A stretch of 64,000 bases of DNA from Wuchereria bancrofti (GCA_005281725.1 SSBO01000007.1:4284402-4348401), one strand, 5' to 3'; shown: positions 41,784 through 57,300, counted from the stretch's first letter. Notes: generated by a model from the letters alone, not told the origin. Translations and numbers: made by a program.

Positions 41784-44700
41784 ATGGGCGTTCCAGCATT
41801 TTTTCGGTGGTTGACCCGAAAATATCCATCAGTGGTTGTAGATGCTGTAGAGGAGAAACCACGTGACCTGAATGGAATTCGAGTTCCCGTTAATACTGTC
41901 GATCCAAACCCTAATTTCCAGGTACTCCAGCGGAATGTTCACCGCGTAATCTGATGTATAGATCTTTTCAGACACAAGGCCTATCTGATTCCAAAAACAA
42001 GGATAATGTACCAGTAAAATTTATTTCAGGAATTTGATAACTTGTATCTGGACATGAATGGTATTATTCATCCATGCACCCATCCAGAAGATCGACCCTG
42101 TCCCAAAACGGAAGAGGAAATGTTTGTTAGTGTTTTAGATGAAATACTTTTTCTATATTAATCGAAATGCAATTTAACATTTTATTTACTTATCTCTATC
42201 TCATCATTAATAATATACTAATATTCTGCATTTCTTTTGTTTTCACTTCATTTATTAGATACATCCAATTACTATTTACATTCTCCTTGACTGCACATAA
42301 CCCCTTTCAGATGCTAATTTTCGAGTATATAGATAGGTTGTTTGCAATCGTTCGTCCTCGCAAACTTCTTTATATGGCAATTGATGGTGTGGCCCCAAGA
42401 GCGAAGGTTGTTGTTTCAGGGTGCAAATGACATTTTGCATTTGTATGGGAATATTAATTTATATAAATTTTTTGAATACAGCTGTGCATTATTATAGTTT
42501 ATTCCAAATTCTATTAGATCAAAAAAAACTAATGCTGTCAAACGTCTTTTCACAAGTTAGCAAAGATACGGTTCAGATGAACCAACAGCGTAGTCGACGT
42601 TTTCGCGCCTCGAAAGAAGCTATCGAGAAAGTTGAACAAATCGCTGAAATAAGATCACGACTAGAAAGTGAAGGTTATCCACTACCTCCTGAAAAAAAAA
42701 CCGAGCATTTCGACAGCAACTGTATAACACCGGGCACACCGTTCATGGCACGGTAAGCTTACTTAGAGTTTGTAACTTTACAATTTTAGCAATTCTGTAA
42801 CTATTCCCTCAAATTTTTTTATTTAGTTCAAGCGGTTTATCTTTATTTTGCAGGCTAGCTGTTGCTCTTCGTTATTATGTCCATCAACGATTGAATAGCG
42901 ACCCAGGCTGGAGGAAGATTGCGGTAAAGTTTGTTATATCTTTTTTTATGAAATTGGTCATTTGAATTTACTGTGGGATTGAGAGTTGGTAGGGCCTTCA
43001 AAAAACTTTGAAGATAAAAGAGGTGGTTTCTGTTCTTTTTTTTTTCTTTTTTGTTTTTTTTTTTGTGTTTCTCAGCAGATTAAATGATCAAGTTTAAGGT
43101 GATCCTATCAGATGCGAATGTACCGGGAGAAGGTGAGCACAAAATCATGGATTTTATACGACGACAAAGAGCATCTCCATCTCATGATCCTAATACCGTA
43201 CATTGTCTGTGTGGAGCAGATGCGGACTTGATTATGTTGGGATTGGCTACTCATGAGCCTAATTTCAACATTATAAGGGAGGAATTTGTGCCGAATCAGC
43301 AGAGACCATGTGACCTTTGTGGACAATATGGTCATGATTTAAATGACTGCAAAGGGTTGCCTTTTCTGTTTTGTATTTATCTAGGGAAAAGACACTTTAG
43401 TAGGAGGTTTAAATCAGAGTAAACTATCTCGTCAGTTTTACTTTTGTTTAGATTCATGTTGAAGAAATCTTGATATTAAAATTTAATGTTCCAGATTGGC
43501 AAGTGACGATAATTCAGAGTGTCAATCATCTCCATTACAAAAAGAAACAAATTTCATATTCATTCGCTTGCCTGTGCTCCGTGAATATCTCGAACGTGAA
43601 CTTCATATACCTAATTGCTGCATTCCTTTCGATCTAGAACGAGCGATCGATGACTGGGTCAGTAACTTGAACATTTTGTAAGGTATAAAAAATACGTTAT
43701 CTCGAGTGGAGTGGGTGATAATGTTGAATATTTTGGACAATGAAGAATTTAAAAATAGAATTTGCAATGTTTATTGACAAATAGTTTGCTTCACTTTATT
43801 ATACGTTAGCTCTGTCTTTTCTACGTTGTAGTTTTTGGACGTGATTCTTCAGGTATTCATGTGCTTTTTTGTTGGCAATGATTTCCTACCTCATTTACCT
43901 TCATTAGAAATTCGGGAGAATGCTATCGATAGACTTGTGAAGCTGTACAAAGATATGGTTTGTGAGATGAAAGGGTATTATTTTATCATCTTTTATATTT
44001 AGCTGTTGTCGATTAAGAGTCGATACAGCAAAACTTGAATATTTTTTCTTTATTCAATTTCGGTTTATTTCTAGCGAAACATTCTTGATTTTCCTTTCTT
44101 GGTTACTATCATCTGTAATTTTCACTTTTTCTCAGTTATCTTTTCAGACACCTCACTGATTCTGGCATCGTCCATATTGAAAGGGTTCAAATCATACTTG
44201 ATAAATTAGGTGAAGTAGAAGATGAAATATTCAAGTCGAGACAGGTTGGTTCCCACATTTATATTTTATCAGCTAAACACAATTAGTTCGGTAGTATTTC
44301 TCATAACTATTTTGCGAATGTAGTTGGTTTTATTTTTTATCAGTTCTGTAATTTTCATACTTCAGTTTTTTTCCGTTTTTAAACCATTAGCATTAAGGAA
44401 AGAGAGCAACAATTTAAAAGGAGAAACAAAGAAAAGAAATGGCGTGAACGAACCTTTGCGACACCGTCATACATCCCATCTCGAGGTTCTCTTCTTTCAC
44501 CACAAACTAATGGACCGATGTATCTCAGTGGATCGAATACGAGAGCAATGGCGCGCACTGCTCGATTAGAGGTAGTGAGGAATATTTTTTATTAACTACA
44601 GTGGGATTATTTTATTGAATTTTTGTCTAGTAAAATTGTGGCTGGAACTATGTCTAATTACGTTACTTCATTTTGGTACATAGATGATCATGCTTAATTT

Positions 44701-47700
44701 TTTTTGTAGTTTGCATTATCAGTTATAAGCCATTTAATCTGGCATACTTGAGGCACTTGATTTCACCGGAACAGTGCACACTCGCACAATGGATAATACT
44801 GCTTTTCATGTTCCAGCCATTAATATATCAGAAAACAATGATCGCAAACAGGAGTTGGTTAGGACTTTTTCTTCTTTTGTTTCATAACTGAATTCACTAT
44901 TGCAATTTTCTCAAGATATATGTAAAGTAATTTTTCGTTTTTAATATTTTATATATTTATATGTCGTTTCACCCCTTCTACTTCATATGTATCATATGTA
45001 TCATTTTCAGAAAAATAATTCCAGCTCAGAGGATGAAGCCTTTGACGAAGTCAGATTGTGGGAAGATGGGTGGAAAGATCGGTATTATAAAAGCAAATTC
45101 CAAGTAGATGGCAAGGATATTGTGTTCAGACGTAAAGTTGCTCTGGCGTATGTAGAAGGCCTTTGCTGGGTATTACACTATTATTATCAGGTTAGTGATA
45201 GTGAGACATCATCTGCACTTTTTGTAAATAATGCTTAAATTTTCATTTTAACAAATCTTCAAATTCAGGGTTGCGCGAGTTGGGACTGGTACTATCCGTT
45301 TCATTACGCACCATTCGCATCAGATTTTGATGCAGTTTCTCAATTCAAGCCTGATTTCAGTGCATATACCGAACCTTTTAAACCGCTACAGCAGCTGATG
45401 GGTGTCTTTCCAGCCGCAAGCAGGTATGTTTAATAAGAAAAAGAGGTAATCTTATAAAAGCAGAGAGAAGTTGGATAAACAAGAAAAAGGGGATTGCGGC
45501 TTAAATTTTTTAATTTTTAAGAGGAATTAAAGATACTAAATGCCCTGATATATTAACAGCGGACCTTTTTTTTACTCTAATTGCATGCAATTATTTTGCA
45601 TTTGCGGAAAATATTTTTGTAATATAATATAATGGTGATTGACGAGCTGATTATTGATTTTGCTTTATATCCAGTAAAGGACAAAAAAGTAATATTTAAT
45701 TCATCGAAAGGGTCAAGTTTAGGATGCACTTACCGGAAGCTTGGCAGGAACTAATGATATCACCGGTCTCGCCAATAATTGATTTTTATCCTGATAATTT
45801 CGTTATCGATTTAAATGGTAAAAAGTGTGCATGGCAAGGAGTTGCGTTACTACCATTTGTGGATGAGAAACGACTTCTAGAAGTTCTGAAGCCGGTTCCT
45901 TTTTTTGTCAGTTGCCAGTAGGACAGTAAAATCTTCCTCTTAAGTGTGAGATTTCAATTATCCAATAAAATTGAAATTAAGGATTGTTCCAATTTTTTTT
46001 TTAAGAAAAAGCGGACACTGGAAGGGATAGATAGGCTTATATTTACATTAAGATCAGAAACAGTTGAACTTTCATTAATATGCTTAGGACTGGTTTATTT
46101 AATTGTAATTTAGTGTAGTTTACAAATTTGATTAGTACCTTGTCTGTTTAACCGTTGTTTCTATTATCTTTTTGACACGAGATATTGTTAATGCTATAGT
46201 TTTATGAATGTTGGTAATACTTTGAAGATGGAAGATAAATTGGATGCTTTTGAAAAGGAAAGAAATTCCAGAGGTCCTGATCGGCTGTTTGTTGGACCTT
46301 CACATCCTTTCTACAACTTTGCGGAAGCGCTGTATGAAAGCGGTAGAAAAGGTATATCTTTGTACTCGATTTGTTCACGTAATTAGAATGTTTTTTAACA
46401 TAGAACCACTGTTGTTTTTTAACATATTGATTAGACTTCGATATTACTTGGATATAAAGAAAGACAGGAACAATAAAAACCATGTGTTCATGCATATTTA
46501 TACAATGTTAAAACACATATAGCATAAAATCCTTCAAAAGTCAAAATATTTCATCACTTTGTCAGTATTTCATTACTTTGTTAAGAAGGGAGTCGAAAAA
46601 TTTTAAAACTAACCTGGAGATAAGATGGAATTGAGAGATAATTATTTCCAAATTTTAGACTCGACCGACTTAGCAATTGACACTTCGTTGACATTCGGAA
46701 TGGCTGGTACTGTTGGTGTAGATGCAAAAGCTATAATGAAAGGACAAAATTATAAATCGCCACTTTCAGTTGACGAATTTACGGATATAGCCGTGAGTCG
46801 TACTTCTCTGAATTTTCAAAGCTTTTTTTCATATTCCTAGCGTTACGTCCTTGTATGTTAGAGTTCTTTGTTTCTTATGTCATGTTGTAATTGTCAGTAA
46901 TTTCTATTATAGAAAAATAAGGCTATTATGATGATTTACAAAGATCCACAGTTTGAAAAAGGATATGTATTTGCTGCAAAACGTTTGCCGGGAGCTGTTG
47001 ATGTACCACGAACTTTGAAAGACATGAATCTAGATCGCAGAGAAGTGAGTAAGACAGCTCGTAGTAGTGTGTAAAATTCCCTCTGTATTTAAGTAAAAAC
47101 TTTTTTAAATCTCCGTTTTAGTTCTGTTCGGCTTGTTTGATTATTTGCTTCTGGACTTTTCTTACTTTCTAGCGTATGAAAGCATTCTGTTTCAGCCCTA
47201 TCGACCACAAATAGGGTTTTTGCGCGAAGTACCACGACATGGATTAACCGATGCGGGACGAAGAATGGTTGAACATAGCATTTGCCATAGTCCTAGACCA
47301 CTTTTCGAACCTTATCAGACAAGTCTCTCCAATAGATTGTATCAGTCATGCTGGAATCCAGCAGAGCCCTATGCAGACGACCGCACATCCGTCTGTCCGT
47401 CGTCCGCAAACCAGTTAGTTTTTATCTCCCAATTTAAAACTGCTTTTATAAGGCAGTCGGTATTAAATTAGTTTGAAATAAGTTATTTGATCATAAATCC
47501 CAAATTTCCTAAAGAATCATATAAATATTCGCAGTTCTGAAAGCTTTTTAACTGTTATCTTTCAGGTTTCGTGAAAGAAGACAAACGGGTGGGGAATGGT
47601 GCGGAAACCCAAGGCGACACCGGAATTTTTACGATCACGGAAGGATGTCACAACCACCAATGCCTGTTAGGCATTCCCTGCGATATGAGCCATATCCAGC

Positions 47701-47764
47701 TCCTTTGCGTGTCAGAGGTCGTGGCCGTGAGCGGCCACCCCAGCATCCAGTATACCGATGGTAA
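41784..47764 (+). CDS. xrn-2: Nuclear 5'-3' exoribonuclease 2 (XRN2/Rat1)
   Basis: Nineteen exons: 41784-41921, 42030-42125, 42311-42406, 42577-42752, 42854-42923, 43099-43355, 43495-43657, 43853-43974, 44148-44244, 44398-44571, 44753-44857, 45011-45190, 45269-45423, 45723-45894, 46228-46351, 46659-46792, 46913-47044, 47196-47413, 47566-47764. They encode 935 residues. The start [16 protein letters not shown] is the invariant XRN N-terminus. Catalytic-core motifs include [53 protein letters not shown], and the XRN2-specific zinc knuckle [14 protein letters not shown]. The C-terminal part has [41 protein letters not shown] and an RG-rich end [14 protein letters not shown]2 degrades uncapped nuclear RNA in transcription termination, rRNA processing and microRNA turnover. 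The exon 14 donor is uncertain: 45894 gives the human linker length, while 45906 has a better GTCAGT consensus and adds four residues. AATAAA lies at 47920-47925. Confidence 0.95.
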
Positions 47765-48358
47765 TTAGTCCGGAGACTGACCAGTATTAAAGATGCATAT
47801 ATGGTATATGAAAATTGCATCGACTTTTAAATCAGAGAGCTCTTGATGTGTGCCAAACAGTAAACAAAAAACATTTAAAAATACTATTTTAGCAGTAATT
47901 TCCAAAAAAAAATCTTTACAATAAAAGCAAATTTTGCGCATAATGACACATACTGCACTTATTTCATGAAACAAGGTCAGAAAAGATGGTGCTTAACACG
48001 GTATCCCTTGTTGGTGCTTAACACGCATCGCGTTCGGTTCTTCCATTGTCTAATATATACATGTTAATCAAATTATAAAGATCAGCATAACAGAACTACT
48101 ATGTATAGGAGCCAAAGAGGTGAAGAACAAAATGGGCAAATCTTGGGGTTTTCAAGACCAGCTTGTTAAGGTGCCCTAGAGAAGACAAGTGACATGCGCA
48201 AAGCCATAACCCAATGAAGTACGTAATTCACTTGACTCTGCTTTATGCACTACATAAATTTCCAGAATTTTATTCCAGTGGAGAATTCTAAGAGGACATC
48301 TAAAATTCGCTCCATTACCTCTAAAATTGAAGATTTTCTCGCAAAAAACAAAAAGCTT
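47765..48358. other. Convergent 3' region between XRN2 and the BIRC6-like gene
   Basis: 594 bp of 3' UTR sequence for both genes. The XRN2 poly(A) signal is at 47920-47925. A 14-bp direct repeat, TGGTGCTTAACACG, occurs at 47988-48001 and 48013-48026. No gene is visible. Confidence 0.55.
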
Positions 48359-51300
48359 TCATAGTTTGAGAATTTCCATCACTGAGAGGTTCTTCAAATT
48401 GTCGTGAGGTATTTGTTCTGAACCATTCAAACCTTGTGACTGTTGCTCACTCATCGTTAGATTTGGTTGCTGTGTATTTTCAGAGATGCTTGTTCGTTGA
48501 GTGCATGACACATTTACATCTTGAAGATCTGTGGGACATTCCATCCGTTGATATTCATCCTCCAGTGCAGCGGCGTGCCGCTGAAAGACTAATTTCAGTA
48601 ACAAATTTTCGAGTTATCCATGAATATTGGTATGTAGGATTTGAAGTAGTTTACTACAAAATTTGCATACCTAAAAAAGGTTGCCAGTTAGTAAAACAAA
48701 CTACTTGAAATCGAAATGTTAGGCAAACCTTTAAAGAAGCAAGATGACCGTGGGTGCTCCGTCCACTACCACGTTGTTGCTTCACTAGTTGCTCCATCTC
48801 AGCAATCCATTTTGATACCTCAAAAAAGAAACCTTTGCAAGTGGTAGGTCGCCTATTACGGTGTTGTCAACATTTAAATGGGCGAGGTTAACTTATTCTT
48901 AAGCAAATTCATTCGTGAAATGTTTGATACCATAAAGTCAACAAAAATTAAATCTACGACGTCCGAATTTTTCGAAAATTATGAAACCTGTAACAAAATT
49001 TCCTTTCGTTTCAACCAAAAATGCTTCTTCACGATATCTGCGAAAGCTGGTGGGGGATGCCGCATCATTTCAAGCATAGCCCACTTTACTACTGCTTGCC
49101 GAATGTTAGCATCATAATCTCGCGATGCCTAAGTTCGTTTCACCGCAATAATGAGAATTTAGCATAGCAAAAGATTGAAAATCGAGAGAATTAGGTGAAG
49201 AAATTAGGAATATGAAAAGAATTTACAATGAAAAAGTTTTATTTAAAAAAATAGCTACAAAATTAAAGCCATTACACACTTGTTGTCCCGCCTGAGTACA
49301 TTTTGATCGTTCGTATCCTGGCTCGTTAAAATAGGGTTCCGCTACTAAGATTAAAGACTGCACACTTACAATCACCTCAAAAAATAGTTGATGTAAATCG
49401 GTTTAAGTAACTAAACATAGCGGTTTCTTTTCCTTGCCATGTTTAATTATATATGTTAGTGGAAAAATTATCAGATACCGACAGACAGCGAATTAGATAA
49501 CAAATAAGCGTATTAAGAGAAGGAAGGCATAATACACAAGTTAATTTTATACCTGTAATAAACTACTAGTTTCCGGATTCCATCGTTCTTCAGGCCGACC
49601 ATCCCATGTGTTCAGTACCGACAAACATACTTTCCCATCATTGTACAAGTTAGGATTAAATCTAACCTATAATGCATTCTAAATGTGCTGGTAATATTTC
49701 TGAATGTCAAATCTAATAAAATAAAAAATATAGATATCTTTGCAAACAGTCCTAACGAAATAATTTCACTGTACAGTTAGAAATCAACAAAACTGACAGT
49801 ATGATTGCCAGTCGTTTCAAGATTCACATGCATAGGTGAATTTGGGTAGTCAGTTGGAAACCAAACATCAAATTCAAAACATCCATTCATATATGGAGTA
49901 TCTGCTGGACCCGTAATCAACACCTATAAAAAGAATACTCAAAATTACAAAGATATAAATCAAACAACAAATTTTAATTAAAGTCCGAAAAATACTATTC
50001 AAAAACATGCGTCAAGGCACTGGTTTTATTTATTTGCATTTTTATACATACAATTATTTTTATAGTTTCTATCTTCTGAGAAATATTATATTGTAGATCG
50101 AAAAATGACTAAAGAAGGAAAATCAGAAACTCCAATCCAGAAAATTTGCCAGGGAGAACAAAAATCTACCTTCATGACATCCAGTCGTTCTTCACAAGCA
50201 CGAACAAAGACAGAACTACTTGAACTTAATGGTAGTGAATTACTAAGTGTAACAATTTCTTGCGCCAAACGTCTCGTACGTTTTCCCATCGAACTGCTAG
50301 TACCAACAGAAGAAAGTGAACTTTCGTAATGATATGGAATGAATGAACCTTCCGCAAAGAATGATACTGTATCTGAAAAATGATTAACTATGGAATATTC
50401 GATATATGAATTGGTACATAATAAGTGGAATTAGTGTAAACTGATAAAAAATGAATCGCTAACCAAACTGTAAAGTCTTCATAACTTTCACATATCTTTC
50501 CTCTTCAGTAACCACATCCTTTTCATTATTTTCTGACTTCACAGGTAACTCTTTCACTCCTAGAAAAACCATAAATTACAATGGAAATGTAAATACGGCT
50601 AAGAGAGTAAAAAATGATATCAAACCGTGAAATAAAATTACAGAAGATATAAAAATTTACGTCTCGAAAGGACCACACAAACTGCGGTGATTAGTGGTGC
50701 AAGTCGCATGAGACCTTCTTCACGACTTTGTGCTGATTCATTACTTTCTGCATTTTGTTGGATATTTAGACTAAAAAAGCAACCAATTCAAGTTTTACAT
50801 AGTTTCTGAACCAGCATATATTATTTAAAAACTTCTTTCAACATCGTTGGAAGTCTTTGCCGCAGCAAACAGTGACATCTTAACATCCTGACTATTCCAG
50901 TGCTCTTTGTCATTCAATGAGAAGTGAATTAGCGTATATTTATTATTAAGCTTAACTCACAGCTAATCAGATATTAGAAAAAAAAATGTGAATTTTCAAT
51001 GGTTCTTCTGGTCATCTGTAAACTTTATAGTAAAGAAGTTAACTTCTCCAGTCCATCAAAAATGCAACCATCGCCATCATTATTATCACCATTAATCACG
51101 TACATTTTTTAGTATTCAATCATAGTAATATTACTGAAGTACATTTGCAGGACTTGGATGTATAGGAATTCGAGACCTTATGTATTTCTCAAAGTCTAAG
51201 GACAAGCAAACAATCCTTCAATAACAATCGAACACGAAAAAATTTAACGAAAAAAAGAAACATGCAAAACATTACGATCACTTTCACCAATCTGTCTTTT

Positions 51301-54300
51301 CTAGAGTTATTATTAAATTTGTTCCATCATAACCCTTTTAATAAAATCCTTACTTTTGCAATCTGGTTTCGTTTGATTCAACAGCAAGTCTAGTAAGATA
51401 CGCAGAAACACAGTCAAATAGTTTGTTTAGCATCGCATGCATTGAACAACCTGATTTCGGTCCCGAAAGCAATACAGTAATCTCATCCTCTTCTTCCCTT
51501 CTGCTACCTGTTGACTCCGGAGTCAATGCTAACGCAGCTACCATATACATAACTGCTTCATATAATTCCACATGTTGAGATATATCCAAGACTGCAACGA
51601 GCCGAAAAAGAGTAATGTTCAAGAGATCCGAGAGATAAAAAAAGTAACCACAAACTGTATCGAGAAAATATGACTAAGACCATAAGGATTACTATATCAT
51701 CACAATATAGAATGAGTCAAACCAGAATCGTTCCTAAGATATGCCCAAATAGCTGGCAATAAACAGGAGCGGGATAGCATTTTAGCCACAGCTGAGCTCA
51801 AAGACCACTGCAAAGAAGTTGATGAAATAACTGAAGGAAGTGACTGATGTCCGAATGAAGACCCTGGCATTGATGAATCTGCAAAAATAGGGTCCCATTT
51901 CAATTTAATAGAAAATAGTATCGCTTGAAGAAAGTTACAATATCAGAGTTGCAAAGTAATTAAAATACTACCTGGCACAGAGATTAATGATATATTTTTA
52001 TGCATTTCAGTATATTCCTGATCCACTGATGCCAGTGGAGCAACCGCATTATGTCCACTGATATCGACATTTTCCACTTTTTCCATTATTTTACAATTAT
52101 TTTCCACTTTCAGATAGTCGTTAATTTTCGGATATAAAAAGCTTGAAAGTACCTGAAATTTGGTTGAAATAATGAGTTACGAAATCCCCAGATTTTTATA
52201 ACACCAACAGAACAGTAAAACGAGAACAGATTTTCTCACAACAAGTAATCAGCAAATCGTCTCGTCTGGAGATTTTGTAATTCTCATTATTTTTCTTTCA
52301 TATGACAGAATTGATAGCTAACACGTCTAATTTTCTACACAGAAAAAAGAAAAAAATGGGAAATGCACTGCACTTCTTCATAAAAGCAGCAAAACATACC
52401 TTTAACAAATGAGTCACATTCTGTTCGTCCTGTTTTCGCTTCAGGAGATGCAAATCAACATTCCACTGTTGTTGTGTAGTTCCGCTGCCAAAACCAGTAC
52501 CTTTGGCCCAAAAATTATGTTGCTGGGTAACGCTCGAAGCAGAGCTTATTGCTGGTCCAGCATTTCCAGAACTATTTATACGCTCTTCTGTCGTCGTGCC
52601 ACAGTTGGTTTTTTCACAAGATGATTGTTCTGATTCCATCCAGCCTCGCAACAAGTGCTCGACCAAAATAGCCTGCCCAAGAGTTATGCATAAATACACT
52701 AAATGAACAATTACACTCTGCACAAAAACGCACTTACCGTTTCAGGAGCTGGTGGAAGGAACGATGGTCGAATGGACTTTTCCCTGTGTTTTTGATGGCT
52801 ATAATGAGCCAAACAATCCAACAAAACGTCCAAAACGCCACTGGTTACTGCAGCTTCCCGTAAGGACCTGCAGCATATACATTAGTGTATTGTGTATCAT
52901 CCATTTTTAAACATTCTACACTGCTGAAATTTATAAGTTATGTTTCTTAATTGCTTTTGTAATAAACAATTTCTTGAAAGCTACCTTAAGTATAAAAACT
53001 GATTATAGCATTGAATAATAATAATAATGTTCTAATAATCTTTGTTTTAATAATTCTAACAACTTTGCTTATCGACCAACAGGATGTCCCCTGCAGTATA
53101 TGGCAGTAACATTCATTTTTTTAATCTATTTTCTCTTTCCATCCCATTATGCTTTTAGTGTTAACTTCTTCTCCACAATTTATCGAATTCATTCAAAAGG
53201 ATCTCTGACTTCATTTTTCTTCCTTTATTTTTACCTAAATTCTCTGTTCGTAACATTTGCTAAAAGCGCAAACAATATTTATGAGTCAAAAGTCAAAGAA
53301 GGGAAGCAGGAGAAGATAAAAAAGAATGAATCACAGTTATTGCCTTACTACTTACGGCACCTTAACTTGGGTTCAAGTGTCGAAAAAATGGAAAAAAACT
53401 GGTCTGAAATAATAAGAAACAGCAATATTAAGGATGCTGATTATTTTATTTCGTGTCTTTTGTTACTGCTTCTTTTTGATTTTTTTTTTACTTGGCTCGA
53501 TTTAGTACAATAATAAGGGGAATAATAAAATAATATAGCATAACTTACTTCCCAGTAGATGTATAGGGCAAGTACTTATTGAATAATTCTTCTAGAACAA
53601 TAAAAGGCAGTGAACCAAGATTTTCGTATTCCGATTTCTGTTTTGATTGGGACTGTGATTGAGTGGCTTTGTGAAATACACCCGGCTTAAACACTTGTGG
53701 CTTGTTTACAAGCGATGCTATAATTCAGAAAAATATCCATTACAACAACAAATCACGTGAAAGTTTACCTTCGTAACAAGTTATCGTTTCAAACTTCACA
53801 TCTATTTTTTACACTCCAAAATATGAACAAGAATTTTAGAAATACTTCCGTGCGATCTAATAAAGTGACAGTGCTTTAGAATAAATTTCAACGAACGAAC
53901 TTTCTCAAAAATAATACATACAAATAATAGACCAAGACAAACCACAAGATCTCAGTATTACGGTTAAAATGCACAAAAAAATTTTTCTTACAGAAAGAGG
54001 AAAACAAAAAAAGATTATTACTTTCAGTAGTGATAACGCCCATTGCAAGCCGTAAAAGGCGTTTAGCACGTTTACGATCGTATGTTACCAGTAATTCGGC
54101 ATAACCTTCCAATCTTAAGAATATGCTGAAAGCGACGACCACATGTGGCGATAAACCTATTGAAAGTGCTTGATTCGACGGCTGTGGACCAATTTTTTGT
54201 AGTTTTTTGGGCTGAAGAGATCTTACAAGCATCAGTACATGTCCTCACTTCGATTAGATGTTTGAGCAACAGTCTCATCTTTGCAGAAGCTTCAGCGAAG

Positions 54301-57300
54301 CATGAACAAATCAAAACTGAAATGCTAAAAAATAGAACTGACCGCTGCATGACTTCCTGAATTATCTGTTTGAGAGAATAAGGGATAATATGTCCATCCT
54401 TTCATTTCTCCCGAAGCAACAGAATCGATGTACTCGAAGTCTTCATAACCTGGACCCGAATCCGTTTCGCCACCATAAACGGGTACATATAAGGTACTGT
54501 ATACTGGTTCTCCGACTGATAAATCAGACGAAGAGAAAATTGATGTTGGACAGGCATAACCCGATGTCAACATTTCATTCATAGCTATCGTTTCTGATGA
54601 ATCAATTAACCATCGCTGCTCAGTTGATTTCCGTTTTGAGTCCCTAAAACTAATTAGACAAGATTGAATCTAATTTCGATCTAATTTAAACAAGATCAGA
54701 TCCGATTTTCACATTCCTTCAATTTTAATGACAATAAATACTGGCCCACTGTTATAGACATAAAATCTATCATAACATTTTAAATAACAAGCATTGTTTA
54801 ACGAGAAACATGTGAAAGACGGTGTATACAGAAAATCTTATTTCGTTTTTTTTGATTTTTTTAAAATTCCCTCACATGAGTTCTACCCCCTTTTTACTAA
54901 ACTATTAGTTTACTCTCGCTTCTGTAGAGGTAAAGTTCATGATATTACTCAGGAACAATGTAAATGGATTAAGAATAAACGTTTCCGAATATTTATTCAT
55001 CATGTATCTTAAATACACCTTTCACAAGTACATTAATGTAGACACAGAGATCTCACGAAACAGCTACAGCACTCCACTCCTGCATTAGAAATGTAATGCG
55101 CTACAGAAGTTATAGACCTCAATCGTTAGTAAGTGAAGATGTGAAACACTGAACATCCTTATTAAACAATTGCAATTTACTGCATGGCTTTGGTTCATCT
55201 TTCATTTCTCACCAGTAAAATACAAAAAAAGAATACAAAACCTGAATGATGGAATGACGGTAGAAGAGTTAAACGTTGGATAATGTACTTGCAAATGCAA
55301 CGCTAAAAGTGCGAGACCATTTGCGCGTGCAAAGTATTGTAAGGTTGATGTCTGTTCTGTGAGCATTATATCCCGCCTTTGACCTGACACGACACTAGTA
55401 CCATCTTTCAAATCTGGAACAACCGTTAAATTCATCTTTCATTCAAACAACCATATTTATATAACTTAATGCTTCCTTTTTCTTATACTAACTTATTACT
55501 TACTCGTCGGTGAAGCGATAGAACTATGTTATTAGCCTTTCTTGAGCAACTAACAACCCATCATTTGCTTTGTTTATTTTAATCAACCAGTCAAAACGCC
55601 GACTTTTATCTCGGAATTTTTATCTCTACAACTAAAAAACAGCTGAAGACTAACTTGAGCGCTGAACAAACGAAAGCGCAACTGTGTAATAGCCATCAGC
55701 ACTATCTTCAACTGCTATTTTTGATATATTTCCACCAGCCATTTTTCCTTTCCTGTAAAACACATGATTTAGGAAAACGAAACAGAAATGAAATATCGAA
55801 AGACGCTAGGAAAAAAGAAAAATAGATAAATAATTTTTCTCTTGCAAAGTATACTAAATTTATATCGACATATCCATAATCCGTCGGTCAGTATACCTGA
55901 ATATTTGTTACACGCTCCACTACAGAAAATTATTACTGCTTATCTCATTTCCATACATTACTAAAACTTAGTTCAAAACTCAACTGATTGAAGAGCATGA
56001 ATGTATTATACCAAAAATATTTCAATAAAAATAAGTTCTATTTGTTTAATATTATAGCAAAAAATTAAAATCATGATAAAAATTTACCATGCCGAAGAAG
56101 TTAAACGTCCAGAAACAAATAAATCTCCCACCAACTGTCCAATCTTCCAATCACCCATTATTTCTGTTAAACTAACACAGCTTCGAACCATTAGATGCGA
56201 AGAAGTGAACGAAGGAATAGCTGTCCTCAGGTCTGAATTAAAGACGTATTTATTCATTCAAACTGTAACGACTGCAGTAATAGATAATGGATATAAAATT
56301 ACCCATCAAAATCTTTGAAAATTATACCTTGGCTTTTAATAAGAGATGAGAAAAGATGCGACTCATCCATAGGTGCCTGAAAAAAATATACTGGCTTAAT
56401 AAAAAACTTTTCATATCAATTCGCTATTGAAACATTATTAAATAAAAGTAAGGAAAGTTCTGTCCACTCAAGTCAGCAATTGATTACACAATAAATCCAA
56501 CATGATTCTTTATTCTACTCTATGCATAGTCCTTTGAAGTGAAACAAATTCATACTAAAAAGTTAAGAAGTTATAAAGGATTTCATTCAAAGATTTATTC
56601 AAGAGCTACGCATAAATCTGTGACAGTGTTAATTTTATTTCTGCATCACAAATGCAAGAATTTGGCTCTGTTGATTAAGTAGATAAATGAATTCCAGAAA
56701 AGCGTAGCGCTTACCCTAATTTTTGTCAGTTGTCGAAAGTCACTTGTATTTTTAAGTAAAACAGAAATCTCATCCATCGAAGTATATAAAGATACTTTTA
56801 AGAAACGTTCCCTCCGTGTACAACCAAAAAATGGATGCAAAATACGATCTGCAATAGAAATAAGTTCTTCTAATATTTCAAAAAGAAAACCAGTCTTTAC
56901 TCTTCTTCTGGATTTCTTATTTAGTCCGTTTATAAATAAAAAAGACTAAAAAAATTGTAAAGGAAACTTGGAATGTCAAGCGACAGGAAACAGATTGAAG
57001 TGTCTTCATCGACTGCTTTCACAAGAATCGTCTCGTCATCAAAAATACATTTCAATATCATTTGCTGGATTGCACCATTGAAGCTACCGGTACTTTTTAA
57101 CAAGGAACATAAAACGTGAGCTATGCGCTGACGATGTGAGCCACCAACAGTAACACATCTGAAACGGTTAAAAAAATGAATGAAATAGCGGAGAAATGAA
57201 ATAGCTCGAAATTCCGAGAGTCCTGAAATTATTCGACCTAGCTACAATTTCACAAATTTCAAGTCATCATTTTCATATTTATAACAATTTCAGCATTTTT

